A DNA stretch of 64,000 bases from Aurifilum marmelostoma. Taxonomy: Eukaryota > Ascomycota > Sordariomycetes > Diaporthales > Cryphonectriaceae. The position numbers and the translations under genes were made by a program. This document shows positions 20,601-32,360 of the stretch, piece after piece. The first letter of the stretch is position 1; each line of letters starts with the position of its first letter. The notes below the pieces were generated by a model. That model was not told where the DNA came from, did not search any database, and saw only the letters and a list, made by a program, of their open reading frames with translations. Location of the stretch: NCBI GenBank assembly GCA_027559495.1, contig JAMXSV010000023.1:806001-870000 (forward strand). Direction: 5' to 3'.

Positions 20601-23006
20601 TAATGCTTTAGCAAACCGTTTCAACCCAGCCCTTGCTGGTTTGCTGGCTCGAGGGCCTCCTGGGATGGGCGGGGCGGCAAATGATGCTTCTGGCACCTCC
20701 TCAGCAAAAGGCACCTCAGATGCAGGAAATGAACCGGGCCAGGGACCCCAACTAACACATATGACCAAGAACCGTGCCCGTGGTCCCCGAAGAAAGGCTC
20801 CTGCGTCGGCAAGCAAATCGCCTGCTCCAGATGCCACAGACCCTGTTGCTGCAGACCCGGTCTCCAACGCTGAGGCGGCTGCGGTGAAGGGTGTGGGAGA
20901 GAAGGCCGCACCACCACTGGTATCACCAGCTGCAGCGCCGCCAGCAGGGTCGCCTGCTGTTCAGCAACAGCCAGACCCGGCGCCAGTTGTACCGCCAAAA
21001 CCCTCGGTACAAATCCCCCTGAAATCTCCCAGCGAGCAACTTCCCGGCACGCCGGCTACAGACAAGCCGCACACCAGCGGCGTGATCTCCCTCGTCGACT
21101 CCTCGAAGAAGAAACTCGAAGAACAACGACCTGTGTCTTCTGGGTTGAGGATCGCGTTGGTGGACTCCACTAAACCGAAGGCCGGGCCAGGCTCCCCGAA
21201 CAAGATTTTTGAGCAAGTTGCTGCTATTGCAGCCAAGTCACAACCTGTGGAGGAGAAGAAGGCCGAGGAGCCACCTTCAAGAAGTCCGTCTCCCCGAAAG
21301 CTGGACGCGAGGAGGATGTCAAGGTTCTTGGATGAGTCAAATCTGCCGTCTCCGAAGAACGAGCCTGAACCTGCCAAGCCTATCTCACCTGTGAGGAAGT
21401 CCTTTGGAGGGCCTCCATCACCAGTCAAAGTGTCGAGTGTGGAGAAGGTCGACTCGCAGCCGGCCATGTCCGTGAAGAATGGTGCAGCTGTGTTCAACCG
21501 ATCGAGCACGTCTCCAAAGCCTCAGGAACCAGAGGAGAAAAAACCTGCGCCGCCTCCCAAACCCGACCTGGAACCATTAAGCTTGCCTGTAACATCGCCG
21601 ACCAAAGATGTACTGGCCAAGTCTGTGCCGATCGAATCTGTTGCAGCTGCGAGCCCGTCACCATTGACATCACCTACACGCTCTCCTTCAAAAAGCGGCT
21701 CGGATGTATCTGCCATGCTCAAGGATTTCTTCGGCACGGAGCGATCCCGCGGGAAATACCGCGCGGACGCCGGCGAGATCTTGATGAATCGACCCAAGGG
21801 CGGCTCTACAGTACAGACGCAGAAGGCGCAGCTCTACCAGATCACGGAGCAGGGCAAGCGGGTTCCTGTACCGAGCCACTATGAGCGCGTGCTTTTTGAA
21901 CGTGAGATGTACCTCTGCTCGCACACTTTCACCAATGCCGCTCGCAAGAAGGTCCAGGAGGTCTACTTCTGGGCGGGCGATGAGGTTCCGGCGTCGGTGG
22001 TCGAGGATGCGCAGGTCTTTGTGAACCGTGAGGCGAGGTCACTGGGCGGAACACTGATCAAGTTGAGCCAGGGTAAGGAGTCGGCCGAGTTCATCCAGGC
22101 CCTGGGTGGTATTGTCATCATCCGCCGCGGCTCGAGCAACAAGTATGACTCCCTGGCGCCAAACATGCTCTGCGGACGTTCATACCTGGGCCAGATCGTC
22201 TTCGACGAGGTGGACTTTGCGCCGTTGACGCTGTGCTCCGGTTTCCCCTACATCATCACCCAGTCGGGCAAGTGCTACTTGTGGAAGGGCAAAGGCTCCG
22301 GCATTGACGAGCTCAGCTGCGCAAGGCTGATAGGGATGGATTCTGCGCTGATGGGCGAGCTGGTCGAGGTCGAGGAGGGCAAGGAGCCAGAACAGTTCTG
22401 GGACCTGTTCGACGGCAAGAAGAAAATGAGCTCTGCAGACCACTGGAGGCTGAAGCCGAGTTACGACAAGTACTGTGGAAGGCTGTTCTGCTCGGATGCA
22501 GCCGATCCAAGACAGGTAAGTCTTTTTTCTTCTTTCTTCTTGTTCTTTTCACTATGTCTACATATGCTTCAAAGCCATACTGACTCCTCTTGCAGATCAA
22601 CGAGATCAACCCCTTCAGCCAATCCGATCTTTCTTCCAACAAGGTCTACGTGCTCGACGCGTTCTTTGAGATGTACATCATCGTCGGCAAGAACGCACAG
22701 TCTGAGTACGCTTCGTTCCACAATGCACTCGATTTCGCGCAGGAATATGCCATACTTGCTGCCGGCATGGAGGACCGCCCGTTTGTGCCGGTCTCGACGG
22801 TAGTCCTCGAGGGTATCCCGCGGGACATGAGGAGTTGCTTCCGCAAGTGGCGGGACGACATGAGTCCCACCCGGACGGCGGCGGCGAGCAGTACCTCAAA
22901 CGCTAGCCCAGGTGTAGGAGGACGACCATCGGCCTTGAAGCGGACGAGGAGTCTGAAAATCGTGTCACTCGGACAGGCGTTGCAGGTGCTGGGCAACTCG
23001 GGATAA
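17666..23006 (+). CDS. DUF4045-gelsolin domain protein, frame broken at a C6 tract
   Basis: Three exons (17666-17804, 18220-22515, 22596-23006) give about 1,614 residues if one surplus base is discounted. The N-terminus (MSDEVSSFLRSVEQLNQGRD, then EARSRELEEKILQQRRERQARREERARSIS) is the start of fungal DUF4045 proteins. A long Ser/Pro/Lys-rich disordered part follows, with three 27-residue repeats. From about residue 1,207 come gelsolin/villin-type segments (ERVLFEREMYLCSHTF, KVQEVYFWAGDEVP, FIQALGGIVIIRRGSS, VYVLDAFFEMYIIVGKNA), so an actin-binding role is likely. The first intron is 415 bp, unusually long here; the second is 80 bp. The two halves of exon 2 are in different frames. Reading through the C6 run at 20466-20471 as five C joins them smoothly (EPPLPPSRAVNEDAPALKAK). 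The break may be a sequencing error or a real mutation. Confidence 0.85.
19707..19945 (+). repeat. Three 27-residue tandem repeats inside the gelsolin-like gene
   Basis: Three consecutive 81-bp units encode variants of the pattern EKPxTPxLRxGxFxKSxAxxGxPSPTT. They start near 19707, 19788 and 19869. The units have diverged by substitution and by a two-codon shortening in the third, and they lie in the disordered Ser/Pro region. Confidence 0.85.
20466..20471 (+). other. Apparent single-base insertion (C6 run) shifting the frame
   Basis: Upstream of this run the open frame continues from the DUF4045 part. Downstream the gelsolin part is in the +1 frame. The upstream frame hits a stop at 20556-20558, and its translation after the run turns into Cys/Arg-rich sequence unlike its surroundings. 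Reducing the run by one C keeps Pro/Ala/Lys-rich sequence throughout. No intron with a usable branch site fits the gap. Confidence 0.75.
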
Positions 23007-24172
23007 GGCGACGGAGGAGTCGGCCTTCTTCCTTTCCTTCTTTTTTTTTCTTCTTCGTCCTCTTTGAAGTGATCAGCTCGAATACTCCCGCTCATACTCG
23101 ATGACAACAAGGAGAACGAGCCGAACTGGTGTTACAACAATTTTGCATGCATGGTGTGGGCGCGCACATGTACAGATAAGAGCGAAGGATCGGTGGTGGT
23201 TGCATCAAGGCGTATTGTATCTATCTACAAGTTGTGGCTCATCTTGTTCCTCACGGTCACATCTTTGGGCGGCAGAGTCTCGAGGGGGGGGTGGCTTGCT
23301 TGTGCTGCTTCATATACCTACTTGCATTGGTGGGGAAAAGGGAGGCAATGATGTGTGACATAGAGCGATAAACAAATAATCCGAAAAGAAACCCATTTGA
23401 TGATATGAATGGCCTGATGGGCGAGACCTTGGAGATTTATTTTATCATATTGTTCGCGAAAAAGGTCTCTTGGACTTCGTTGACGCAATCCCTCCTATTG
23501 GGTCTGTGTCTGGAGTTCCTTCGTACTCATGAGTAAATTAAGGGTATAATGTCCACTTTGAATCAACCCTCTGGAACTCCCAACACCATTGATTGAATGG
23601 CTTCGGCCTGAGTCCTCTGCGCTTGAAAGATGATGCGATACCGCCACATCGGCGCCAACCATATGCTCCCAGAGCCTGATCAGCTCTCTCTCAGGAATTG
23701 ACTGCTACTTGTCTTGCTAGGCAGAGCCCCATCTCTCCCGGACATCATCACCTGACGCCATCTGGTAGCAGCGACAGCATCCCTCTGATGCTCGTCGCGC
23801 ATACGTAAGATACCGCAATGCGAGATGTCGACTGCGTGCGTGCAGTCTCGCAAGCAACTGGCCTGTGAGCGATGTGTGGCATGGGCATGCCTCCCACGTT
23901 GTCATCGCCCGCCGTAGAATGCGTATTCTTGGGTATATTCTCTCCCTGAGGAAGATGGACCCTCTGTGACCAAGTACTGCATGGTCTGGACAACCCAGAT
24001 GGGAAGGCTGTCAAGGGGTCGGTCCCGCGGCGCGCGACGACGAATTCCTTCCTACCATCCTATCGCCCATAAATAATATAATAAAAGGCCAGGCCTACAG
24101 CAGAGGAAAATTGTCGTGACTCCGCAAAGGACAAAACCTTTTTTCTTGCCTCACTGCGCGCCCTCGGCCCCC
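23007..24172. other. Convergent intergenic region
   Basis: About 1.2 kb separates the stops of the gelsolin-like gene (+) and MED10 (-). It holds the 3' UTRs, with a CT-rich tract just after the gelsolin stop (23025-23062). No gene is seen. Confidence 0.5.
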
Positions 24173-24759
24173 TTAGGGGGGCCACACCCCTCCCGTCCCC
24201 ACGACCACCCGCGCCACGTCCTCCCGCAGCTCCGGGTTCGCGCTCGCGATCTCGCGCGCCAGGATGTCGCGGAAGGAACCAAAGGCCTGCATCTTGCCCT
24301 TCATGAGCTGGTTCTTGCGGCGGACCAGCTCGACGAACTCGCGCGTGTAGATGTCCGGGTTGCGGCCGCCGTCGACGTAGGTGATGAGCTCGCGGGGCAC
24401 CTCGGACAGGGAGCCGGCGGCCCTGGCCTCGGCGGCCAGGGCGTGGACTTCTTGGAGGGCGGAGGAGAGGTGCTTGAGCTGGGAGGCGAGGACCTCGCGC
24501 GTCGGCGGGGTGGTGTTGGTGGTGGTGGTCTGGGGGAGGCGGGAGGGGGTTGCGTTGCCGTTGGTGGCTGGGTTTGTGTGGGTGTCGTAGGTGGTGACCT
24601 GGATCATGGTCTCGTAGAGGATCTGGAGGATCGACTTGAGCTGGCCTGGAGGAGAGGCAGACTGGGTGAGCATGTGAAGGAGAGGGGGGGGGGGGGGGTA
24701 CACTGGATGGGGAGGGGCTCACGCTCAACAGCGTTGTGGTCGTGTTCTATGGGCGCCAT
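24173..24759 (-). CDS. MED10: Mediator of RNA polymerase II transcription subunit 10 (Med10/Nut2)
   Basis: Med10 is a middle-module subunit of the Mediator co-activator complex in the nucleus. Exon 1 (24759-24723) encodes the first 12 residues (MAPIEHDHNAVE). A 77-bp intron (GTGAGC...CCAG) follows, then exon 2 (24645-24173), for 169 residues in all. The family signature is clear: RQLKSILQILYETMIQ near the N-terminus and VPRELITYVDGGRNPDIYTREFVELVRRKNQLMKGKM in the C-terminal half, followed by FRDILAREI. A Thr/Asn-rich linker of about 30 residues between the helices is variable in fungi. The intron carries a run of 16 C (sense strand), an uncommon sequence for a short fungal intron. Stop is TAA at 24175-24173. 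Confidence 0.93.
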
Positions 24760-25746
24760 TGTTGCGATGTCTGTGTTGACAAGGTCAGGAGGGAGTATGG
24801 TTTGTTCTCTGTGTGCTCGAAAGGTGCAGCATAAAATTTTGCGGACAGATTGAGAGGGCTGGATTTGGAAGGGTGGTTGATGCCGTGATGGAGGTTGAAC
24901 GGTACTGATGTAAAGCACAGTAGTAAAGGCTCAAGTATAAAGTCTGGGGTGTGTGGACCTGCGTGCAAGGAGCTGGGGTAAGGCGCTAAGTACTGTCAAC
25001 ATGGGTGTCCCTGCTCTGTAGATCCTACTAGGCACTACGGACAAGACCTAGCCTGTAAGTCAGTACAATAAACTTCCATGTGCTTGGTAGGGGCTATAAG
25101 GCTTATCGTCTAGCTTGGTAGAAGAATCTTCGAGACTCTGAGGACTACAAAGTTCTAATACCTTGCTCTGGAAGGAGAGGGGAGAGGGGGAGGGGGGGGG
25201 GGGGGGGGGCGGGGCAACAACCATTGGCGACGAGGGTTGGGTCTTCATGCAAGCCAATGTGCTGCAATGCCCCAGGTGCTGGATCCCATCACGCACGTGT
25301 CACCCCGAGAATATCCTCGACTTTTCAGCAGCTCACTACTGCGAAAAGGCCAAGCCAGGGAACGGAGGACTGCAGAAGAGTGGAAGGGAATGAGTGGTTT
25401 CCGTTGCTTGGTAGTGACGGACACCCCAGACTAATCACCTATATTCCTTTCTAGACTCAAGATTCGACTTCTCATTGATTCACCAACGGTATTGAGCCAT
25501 GCATTCACCCTCTACTGAGACCAACTGGCTTCTGATACTTGTTGTGCAACGAGACTGCCGCTCTCACCCCGTCCTCCTGCTACAATCTAGCCGTGAATAA
25601 CAGGCACACAAGACCCATCAGAACTATAAAATCTATGGCCAGAGAAACACAATACCGAGGCAACATCTAGAATGTACTATTCGAAACGCACATGGACAGA
25701 CCCCCACGAGTACCACCAACCTCGCTGTCAAAGTCAAAGAACCACC
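24760..25746. other. Divergent intergenic region with a G18 run
   Basis: It lies between MED10 (-) and the small acylated-protein gene (+) and should contain both promoters. A run of 18 G at 25192-25209, preceded by GGAGAGG-type repeats, is the most striking element. An in-frame ATG at 25672 precedes the start chosen for the small protein. No other gene is seen. Confidence 0.5.
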
Positions 25747-26091
25747 ATGGGATGCGGCCTCAGCAAAACCGACAACACCTCCTCGTCAACAGGATGCCGG
25801 TGGAATCGCCAACGACGAAGCAGCAGCCACGATGAACAGGAGCGCAGCAGGTATTCCCCCTCAAGAAGGCAGCAGCAACACGTCTACCTCCATCAACCCG
25901 AGCCACTCCGCCCATCCACGATAAACGACTTCGAGTTTGGTGCTGTGCGTGGGTCAACTTACACCGGATCAACCGTGATCACCACTTTTCGCCAGTCTCC
26001 TATCTTGTTAGACTCGAATGAAGCCGTCTGGGCACCAGAGTCTGAGGCGAGCCTTACACATGATGGTTCCGGTTATAGCTCGCAAGTCTAG
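25747..26091 (+). CDS. Small protein with N-terminal myristoylation/palmitoylation motif (unknown)
   Basis: A single-exon frame of 114 codons begins MGCGLSK. Gly2 with Ser6 and Lys7 fits N-myristoylation, and the adjacent Cys3 fits palmitoylation, so the product is probably anchored to a membrane. The chosen ATG lies in the strong context ACCACCATGG; an in-frame ATG 75 bp upstream would bury the motif. The rest is polar and probably disordered: RRSSSHDEQERSRYSPSRRQQQ at about 26-48, then a short hydrophobic/acidic C-terminal part with FEFGAV and TVITTFRQSPILLDS. I recognise no domain. It converges on the LIM-type gene, with about 230 bp between stop codons. Function is unknown; signalling at a membrane would be a guess. 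Confidence 0.68.
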   Translation: MGCGLSKTDNTSSSTGCRWNRQRRSSSHDEQERSRYSPSRRQQQHVYLHQPEPLRPSTINDFEFGAVRGSTYTGSTVITTFRQSPILLDSNEAVWAPESEASLTHDGSGYSSQV

Positions 26092-26324
26092 CTAGATAAT
26101 ATTTGTCCTGAGTATATAGAAGGTAACGCAACAGAGAGCATTGCGTGATTACCAGAAAGGGGCCTATGTAGAGAGGAAGAGAAAGAGAGAGAGCAGGAAA
26201 GACGACATGACCTCGCAAGACGGTACGAATGACAAAGGTGTAGACTTTTTTCCAAGAGTTGATGCGTCTTTGATGATATTGAGGTATGATTGCTTAACCA
26301 GAAAGATGAAGGATAATTCAGCCG

Positions 26325-28007
26325 TCAAGAGAACCCAAAAACCCTCTTCAACTGGTCCTGAAACGTCGATGGCCTCTTCCGTGAACTCTCCCCTACCCCA
26401 TCTGCATCGGTATGCCCGCTGCTCGAAGAAGGATTTTTTCGTCCAAGGTGGCCTCCATGACCCTTGTCTGTGCGGTCGTGAGACCAACTATGACCGAGAC
26501 TTGACTTCTGAGCAGCCGACAAGCCTTCGAGAGCACGGTGCTGGGGTATCGGCGAGAACGCACTGCGGTATTCGTCATGGTTCTCGTCCGCGCTCAATCT
26601 GCTACTCTTCAAAGAGATACTTGATGACAAAGGATGAGTGTCGACTCGTTTGAGGGAAGGACAGACAACTTTTGCATGATGCTCATTCGCCTCTCGCGTT
26701 GGCGAGTGGATGGGCACGGCAGACGATTTGACACCACTGGGAGTTGAAATCTCGTATCTCTCCAGATATTCAGCCGACTCGGAAGGGGACTGGGCTCTGT
26801 TTCTAAGGAACGATACGGACGACAATGGGCCTCGTGGATTGCTGTCAAAGCGGACGCGCTTGGACTGACCTGCCTCAAGCCTGGTGTATGACGGTCTCTG
26901 AACAGGCTCTTCCGCGATCAAGGTGAAAGGACGCGACTTCTGAACGGGTGTTTGAGTAGGTGTGTAGGTGAGAGAATTCGGTCGTACGGGAACAATGTGT
27001 GGAGGAACTGGTGGCGGCGAAGAGTCCTGCTCGTCGGTGTCTGAACTGAAAGACTTGGCATTTGGTTTAGAGAGGAGATTATCCAAGACAGATCCAGTAT
27101 GCTCCGAGTATGCCGGATTATCTTGTCTGTAGCTGGGAAGATACTGCATCCATTTCGGGATGGGCTTGGTCGGGCTGCGTCTGAAGGTAGGCTCGCCAAG
27201 AGGGTCGCGCGACGAGACGTAGATGGGAGATGGCGTGCGGCGGGTGTCTTTAGCAGCATCTTGCTGGGGCGAAGTGCAATGGCCAGCCACCATTGCCAGA
27301 TGGCCTTGACGGCTCGCTTCCCATTTTCGCCTCGACAGCCCACCATCGAATTCCTCAGTTCTTTCCAGGGCCAATGGAATCAGATGCTCATCACCCGCCG
27401 AGCCAGTCCCAATATCCGCGCCGCACTGGGCACAAAGTGGTATCTCATCAATCTCCTTACCTCTTTTGCCCCTCTCGAGTACGTCACCCTCTCTCTGCCC
27501 TTCGTTATCGGCAAAGAGATCTTCAACGTTGACACCCTCCGAAACCCTTTTGTCCCCACACAGCAGACATCCATAGCATGCCTTATGCCAGAAACACCAG
27601 CCTAGGCTCACGCACTCGTGACCGCGGAACACAATTTCCCCGCACACCTAGCACACGGCGAGATCGAGTAGCGCGTTGTAACATGTCTGACAGGCCAGGC
27701 GAGCCCGACGGCCGACCACCCTGCTGGGTGTTATGGCGGAGTGATGAGGACGCCAGCAGAACGTGCAGAGAAAGGTGATAGTCGGATGTGCCGGGGGTGA
27801 AGAGGCTAGAGGTAGGCGTTCCACGTGACGATAGCGAGCATCGTGATCCGTCGAGTGTTGAGAGGGGTCTCCGTCCGTTTTGGTGTAGGTCGGAGATGGA
27901 GAACGCATGAACGTGTTAAAGCAAGGACTGAGTCTGGTAGTGCTGGGTTCCGAGGCGTTATTGTGATTATCGTCAGGACGGTAATGCCGAGCCGGGAGGT
28001 TGGCCAT
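26325..28007 (-). pseudogene. LIM-type zinc-finger protein interrupted by an in-frame TAG
   Basis: Two abutting open frames share one reading frame and are separated only by a TAG (codon 120, bases 27650-27648). Together they would make about 560 residues. The zinc-binding region spans the break: CTFC (81-84), CQTC (106-109), AVC-stop-VCGE, then HECVSLGWCFWHKACYGCLLCGDK. The Cys/His spacing resembles LIM modules, and a residue between the two cysteines of C-x-V-C is expected where the stop now lies; TGG (Trp) would differ by one base. The C-terminal 300 residues are Ser/Pro-rich and end with a basic-hydrophobic helix (DQLKRVFGFS). Open frame on both sides argues for a recent mutation, a base-call error or readthrough. 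I chose ATG 28007; another in-frame ATG lies at 28115. Confidence 0.72.
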
Positions 28008-28851
28008 GTTGACCGAGTCTGGCCACAAAAAATAATAGGTTGGCGCTTTGAAGAGTCTAAGCGATTGTGCGATGAAATCATAAACGATTGTCAAGGGTTG
28101 CAAGACCGAGTTCATACAACCTCTGCTCTCTTGAAACGAATGGCTCTACGTTGATCAAGAGAAAGAATCGTATCTGAGATGGCCGTGTGCTCCGGGTATG
28201 GCTTGTGCCGTATTCACGGGTCGCGACTGCCATGGCATGTCGCATTTGAGAAGTGGGAAGGACGCATACATATCAACAAGTTTGGAGTGCCAGATATCGT
28301 CTTTATGATTTTTGTTTTGCCTTTTGCAATCATACATAAGCCATGGTGGCCTTGTGTGGCCCTCTTTGTCTCCAAACAAGCACGAGAAAGCGATCATCAA
28401 TACCGAAACCACGCACCTTTGCCCCTAAAACTCCTTCGTCATCCTGATAAACTCACGGGAACTCCATATTGACTGTCAGACTTGTCCAAACGCCTCAAAC
28501 GATTTTTGGCATGCTGAGAAATGCTACCCGTGGCCCTTGATCCCAAGAAGGGCAACGCAAAGCAAGGCAAATGTGGTGGGAAGCAAAGAAGGCCACTTAT
28601 CCGCAACTCTTGCTAAACCTCACAACTCCCCGCATGTTCCATATGCCGCGCCATGATATTTACCTGAGAGGAGCATACAGCCACAAGGATTGAAAACGCC
28701 ATCATGCAATGCCAAGAGTCTTCCAGCACGATCAGTGGAGTTCGCGTTGCGAGAGAACTTAGCTTGCCAGTCAATGAAACAGCGATAATGTAGCACACTT
28801 GGCGTCTCCCCAAGGGTGGCACCTTTCCAGGCCTGGCGCAGTGCTTCTGAT
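28008..28851. other. Intergenic region between two minus-strand genes
   Basis: It holds the upstream region of the LIM-type gene and the 3' side of the disordered basic protein gene. The end of the latter (AAGCTGCGTAAGTGA) contains a donor-like GTAAGT, so a small extra 3' exon cannot be excluded, but I found no clear acceptor and continuation. Confidence 0.45.
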
Positions 28852-31058
28852 TCACTTACGCAGCTTTGGCTGCGCCAGATAAGCCAGTCGGCTCTTGCTG
28901 ATACCCGTCGTCTTTCGTGCACTACCGGGGGTAGCAGGAGCCGCGGGGACTCGCGACTTGATGGGTGACTTCTTGAGAGCCTTGCTGGGGCTTCTAAAAG
29001 GGCTGACCCGCTGTGCGCCGGCCAGTCGAGGTGCCATCAGAGCCTCGCCTTCCGGAACGGCGGCGTTCTTCTGCTTCTTGGCGGCCCGCTCCGCAGCCTC
29101 TCGCTCTGCTTCCTGCTCGTCATCCTCGACGCGATATCGCTTCTTGCTCGATACGCCGTGTGAGAAGGCCTTCGGGTCGAAAGAGCGCTGCATATAGGGC
29201 GGCACGTTCTCCTTGCCGTGTGAGTCGCTTGACTTGGCAGTGTCGGCTGTGGGAAAAGCACCGGGCATGGGTGGCATGATGGAGGAGCGCACTTGACGAA
29301 CACTGGCCTGTCCATACTTGGCTCCAAATCCCTTAGGTGACTCGCTGTCGAAGCTGATTGTATGATCACTGCGGAACGAGAAGGTCCCAGGTACAGCAAC
29401 AGGAGCTTTCATCGAGCTGCCAGGCGAGGGCGCAGTAGTCATCGAAGCAGGCTCTGTCGGGGTTGGCAGTTCTGACAGTGGGCGAAGCTCAGACAGGTTA
29501 GGATATGAGACCGCCTCACCTGCAGTACCCTCCATGACCGTGTCAAGGGACGGGTAGTTGACTACGTTGTTGCTTGCTTCGGATCGGGGAATGCCACCCT
29601 TGACTGGGGACGGGGAGTTCTGCGCTAAAGCTGCGTGCTTCGGTACGGGAGTGAAGTCCCCACGCTGAGCCATCCGCTTCCCTGGAGTCGTGAAGGGAGC
29701 AGGGGGCAGCTCGTTCTTCGCGCGAGCAGGAGCAGGCGTCTGAGAAGCTCCGACGGTCGACTTGAGAATGCCAGGGTTTGATGATGTGGCCGGAGCCTTG
29801 TGCTTAGTCAAGAAGGACCTGACCTTAGCAGACAGACTTGCGCTTCGTACTTTGGCTTCGGCATCCTGGGACTGAGCCTCTGTCGGGTTCCCGGCATTCA
29901 CGTCGGCGATGGTGACGGATTTCTTGATGGGACTCAAAGAGACCTTGGAAGGGGTTCTGAGTACAGATCGCAAACCCGTAGCCTTCGTGGAGGAGGCGCG
30001 GGCGATGGACGACTGGGTGGGCGACATCAGGTGCGCCAGCGTCTTAGCGCGAGGAATACCCCGAGAATCCTTGCCAGGCGTCTTGGGTCGAGGGATGTTA
30101 CTGCCATCTCGTGAAACAGGGCGGTTCGTGGAAGCATCGTCTTGGACGTGCTGTCTCGCCCTCTTGGCGGGAGAGTCTGTGTCCTTGCCTGGAGTGTGAA
30201 CCTTCTTGGACGACTTAGACGCGGAAGTTTTGGCTGGAGTCTTGGCCAGAGGGGTCTCGTCGTCGTCAAGATTGGCCTTGGATTGAGAGCGCTTGATGCC
30301 CTTGCTGTTGCCGGCAGCGGCGGCCGGGGTGGCGCGGGCTGGCATGGCGCGGAACGCAGAAGGGTGATTTGCGATAGAATCCATCTTCTTGAACTCGGCC
30401 ATGTGGATCTCAGAGTATCGACCAGCCTTGCCCTTAGGCTGAGCAATCTTGCGTGTGTTAACCTGCTCCTCCTCCAAACGCTCCTGGTCACGCTTGGCAG
30501 CGAGCTCGGCCTTGATCTTGGCCGCCTCCACGCGTATCTCATTCATCATGCGTTGGGCTTCGGGGCCGAGGGTCGAGTCCGCAGTATTGACATTGTTGCG
30601 GTTGAATTGGAAGCCGAAGGGCGAGGACGATGGCAAGTTTGATTTGGAGGGTGTGGACTGGTGGGGACCAATGCCTGGCGCCGATGAGTTCTTGGGCTTG
30701 ATGTCGGTGAATCCCAGGCGAAGAGCAGAAGACGGAGCTGCCATAGTGCCTGTGTGTGTTTTGGAGGGATGCATCTCGGACATTGGCGGCTTGATGACAG
30801 TTGCGGTCGAGGGAGTTTGAGGAGGCTGAAGAGGAGAGGAGATGGCAGGATGATCGGCACCACTCTGGACGACATCGTTGACTGGGCTCATCTCGCGCTC
30901 CGTCACAGGCTCGAGATCAACAGCGGGGGTTTTCTTTGAAGCCTGCCACGCGTTGTGAGGGCGGTGAGCGACGTGATTGCGGTGTCAAACTCTCAAAGGG
31001 GCCTTTGTTTACTCACCTTGGCACCGCCCGCGAGTCGAGCAGATCGACGACGAGCCAT
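28852..31058 (-). CDS. Disordered basic protein with N-terminal MARRRSARL motif (probably nuclear, unknown)
   Basis: Exon 1 (31058-31017) encodes 14 residues, MARRRSARLAGGAK. A 74-bp intron (GTGAGT...GCAG) precedes exon 2 (30942-28852). The product has 710 residues. It is rich in Ser, Pro, Lys and Thr with many SP/TP sites (TPSK, SPAK, TPGK), typical of targets of cyclin-dependent kinases. A helical segment at about 130-180 (RMMNEIRVEAAKIKAELAAKRDQERLEEE) is probably a coiled coil. A conserved-looking block (FSFRSDHTISFDSESPKGFGAKYGQASVRQVR) and a KEN box (HGKENVPP) lie in the C-terminal third, followed by basic patches (KKRYRV, RAAKKQK). This points to a nuclear, possibly cell-cycle-regulated protein, but I recognise no named family and that role is inference. 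Confidence 0.82.
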
Positions 31059-32360
31059 GACGGCTGCTAATTTGAGTGTAAAGGACGTTCTGAGAGTAAG
31101 CGACGACTCCAAAGTCAAGCACTCGAAGCGATTGATAGCTTTCGTAAGTTTGATGTGGGTGGTCGAGGCCTGGAGCGAGGAATGAGTGGTATGACGTGAA
31201 CGTTGATGGTGGAAAGTATGAAAGCGCGACCTGGAGTTGGGGTTGCGCAGCAGGAAATGTAAACAAAAACAGTTGGCCCGAGCTTTTGTGGCCCAGAAAT
31301 AGCGTATGCACTATGTGCTGTGTAGGTCCAGATTCTAATGTGTGGGGCAAGGGTCACTTACTTACTAATAACACCACTACATAAGTAGTACGATCGACAA
31401 CCCTGCAAGTTACAACCGACGTCAAACAACCTTCATCGACCCAGTGTCAAGATGAGGGCGCCAGACCTTCAGTGGATGGTCATCTCTTGAACTCAAAATT
31501 ACGCCGAATCAATAAAATTACTCTCCTGGCCATTTTCACATGATCGAGTCCGCCATGCCTGCTCATTTCCACCGTGTAGATGAGCCCCATCTCCGGTTAT
31601 GCTTCCTCCTTTTGCCATAAGCAATGTTCCCTCGAGCATCATCATCATGTGATTCTGCCTCCCTTATATCAAGCCACAAATTTGGCCCTCTATTGGTGTG
31701 CCCCTATAATTTCATCGATTCCTGAATCAAGATCAGTCTGGCCTGTCACCTTTCTGACGGTTCTCAGCAGAGTCTGGATGATTGCTCAACGGTCTGTACA
31801 TCACAATGCTGGAATTCGAGGTCAGCGCTTTGACTTGCACCCTGCTCGCAATGATCTTGTCATTTTCTTCAGTCTCTCGAACTTTGGGTGCAATATTTTT
31901 ACTCTCATGTTTTGGGCTAGCAATACATGCACTCCTACGCGTGCACTTCGTGATTTCTCGCCAGTGCTGGCTACTGACAAAATATCGAGACACCAGTCTC
32001 GTCATTGACATAGATAACCTTGTTCGATTGCTTTGCTCTCATCACCACCATGAAGGAAAATTTATAGTATGGATATGATATCTGTCGTAGCCGATAATGT
32101 ATCAGAAATTGGTTGCAAGGCTCAGCATGTGCCGGTAGCAGTGAACTTTGAGCGGCACATCTCGCATCTCGCATAGCTTGCTGATGCGTAGCATCATATA
32201 GTTTTGATATAAAGCCATTGAAATCAAGCAATCACGTAGACCAATTGCCATACATATAAAAATATGACACGAAAAGGAAGAGAGGCAAAAGAGTTCGGCT
32301 GTGAGTCACGAGCTCACAGCCTACATCTCTCTGTTGTCGTTGTTAGTATGTCGGTCGGGG

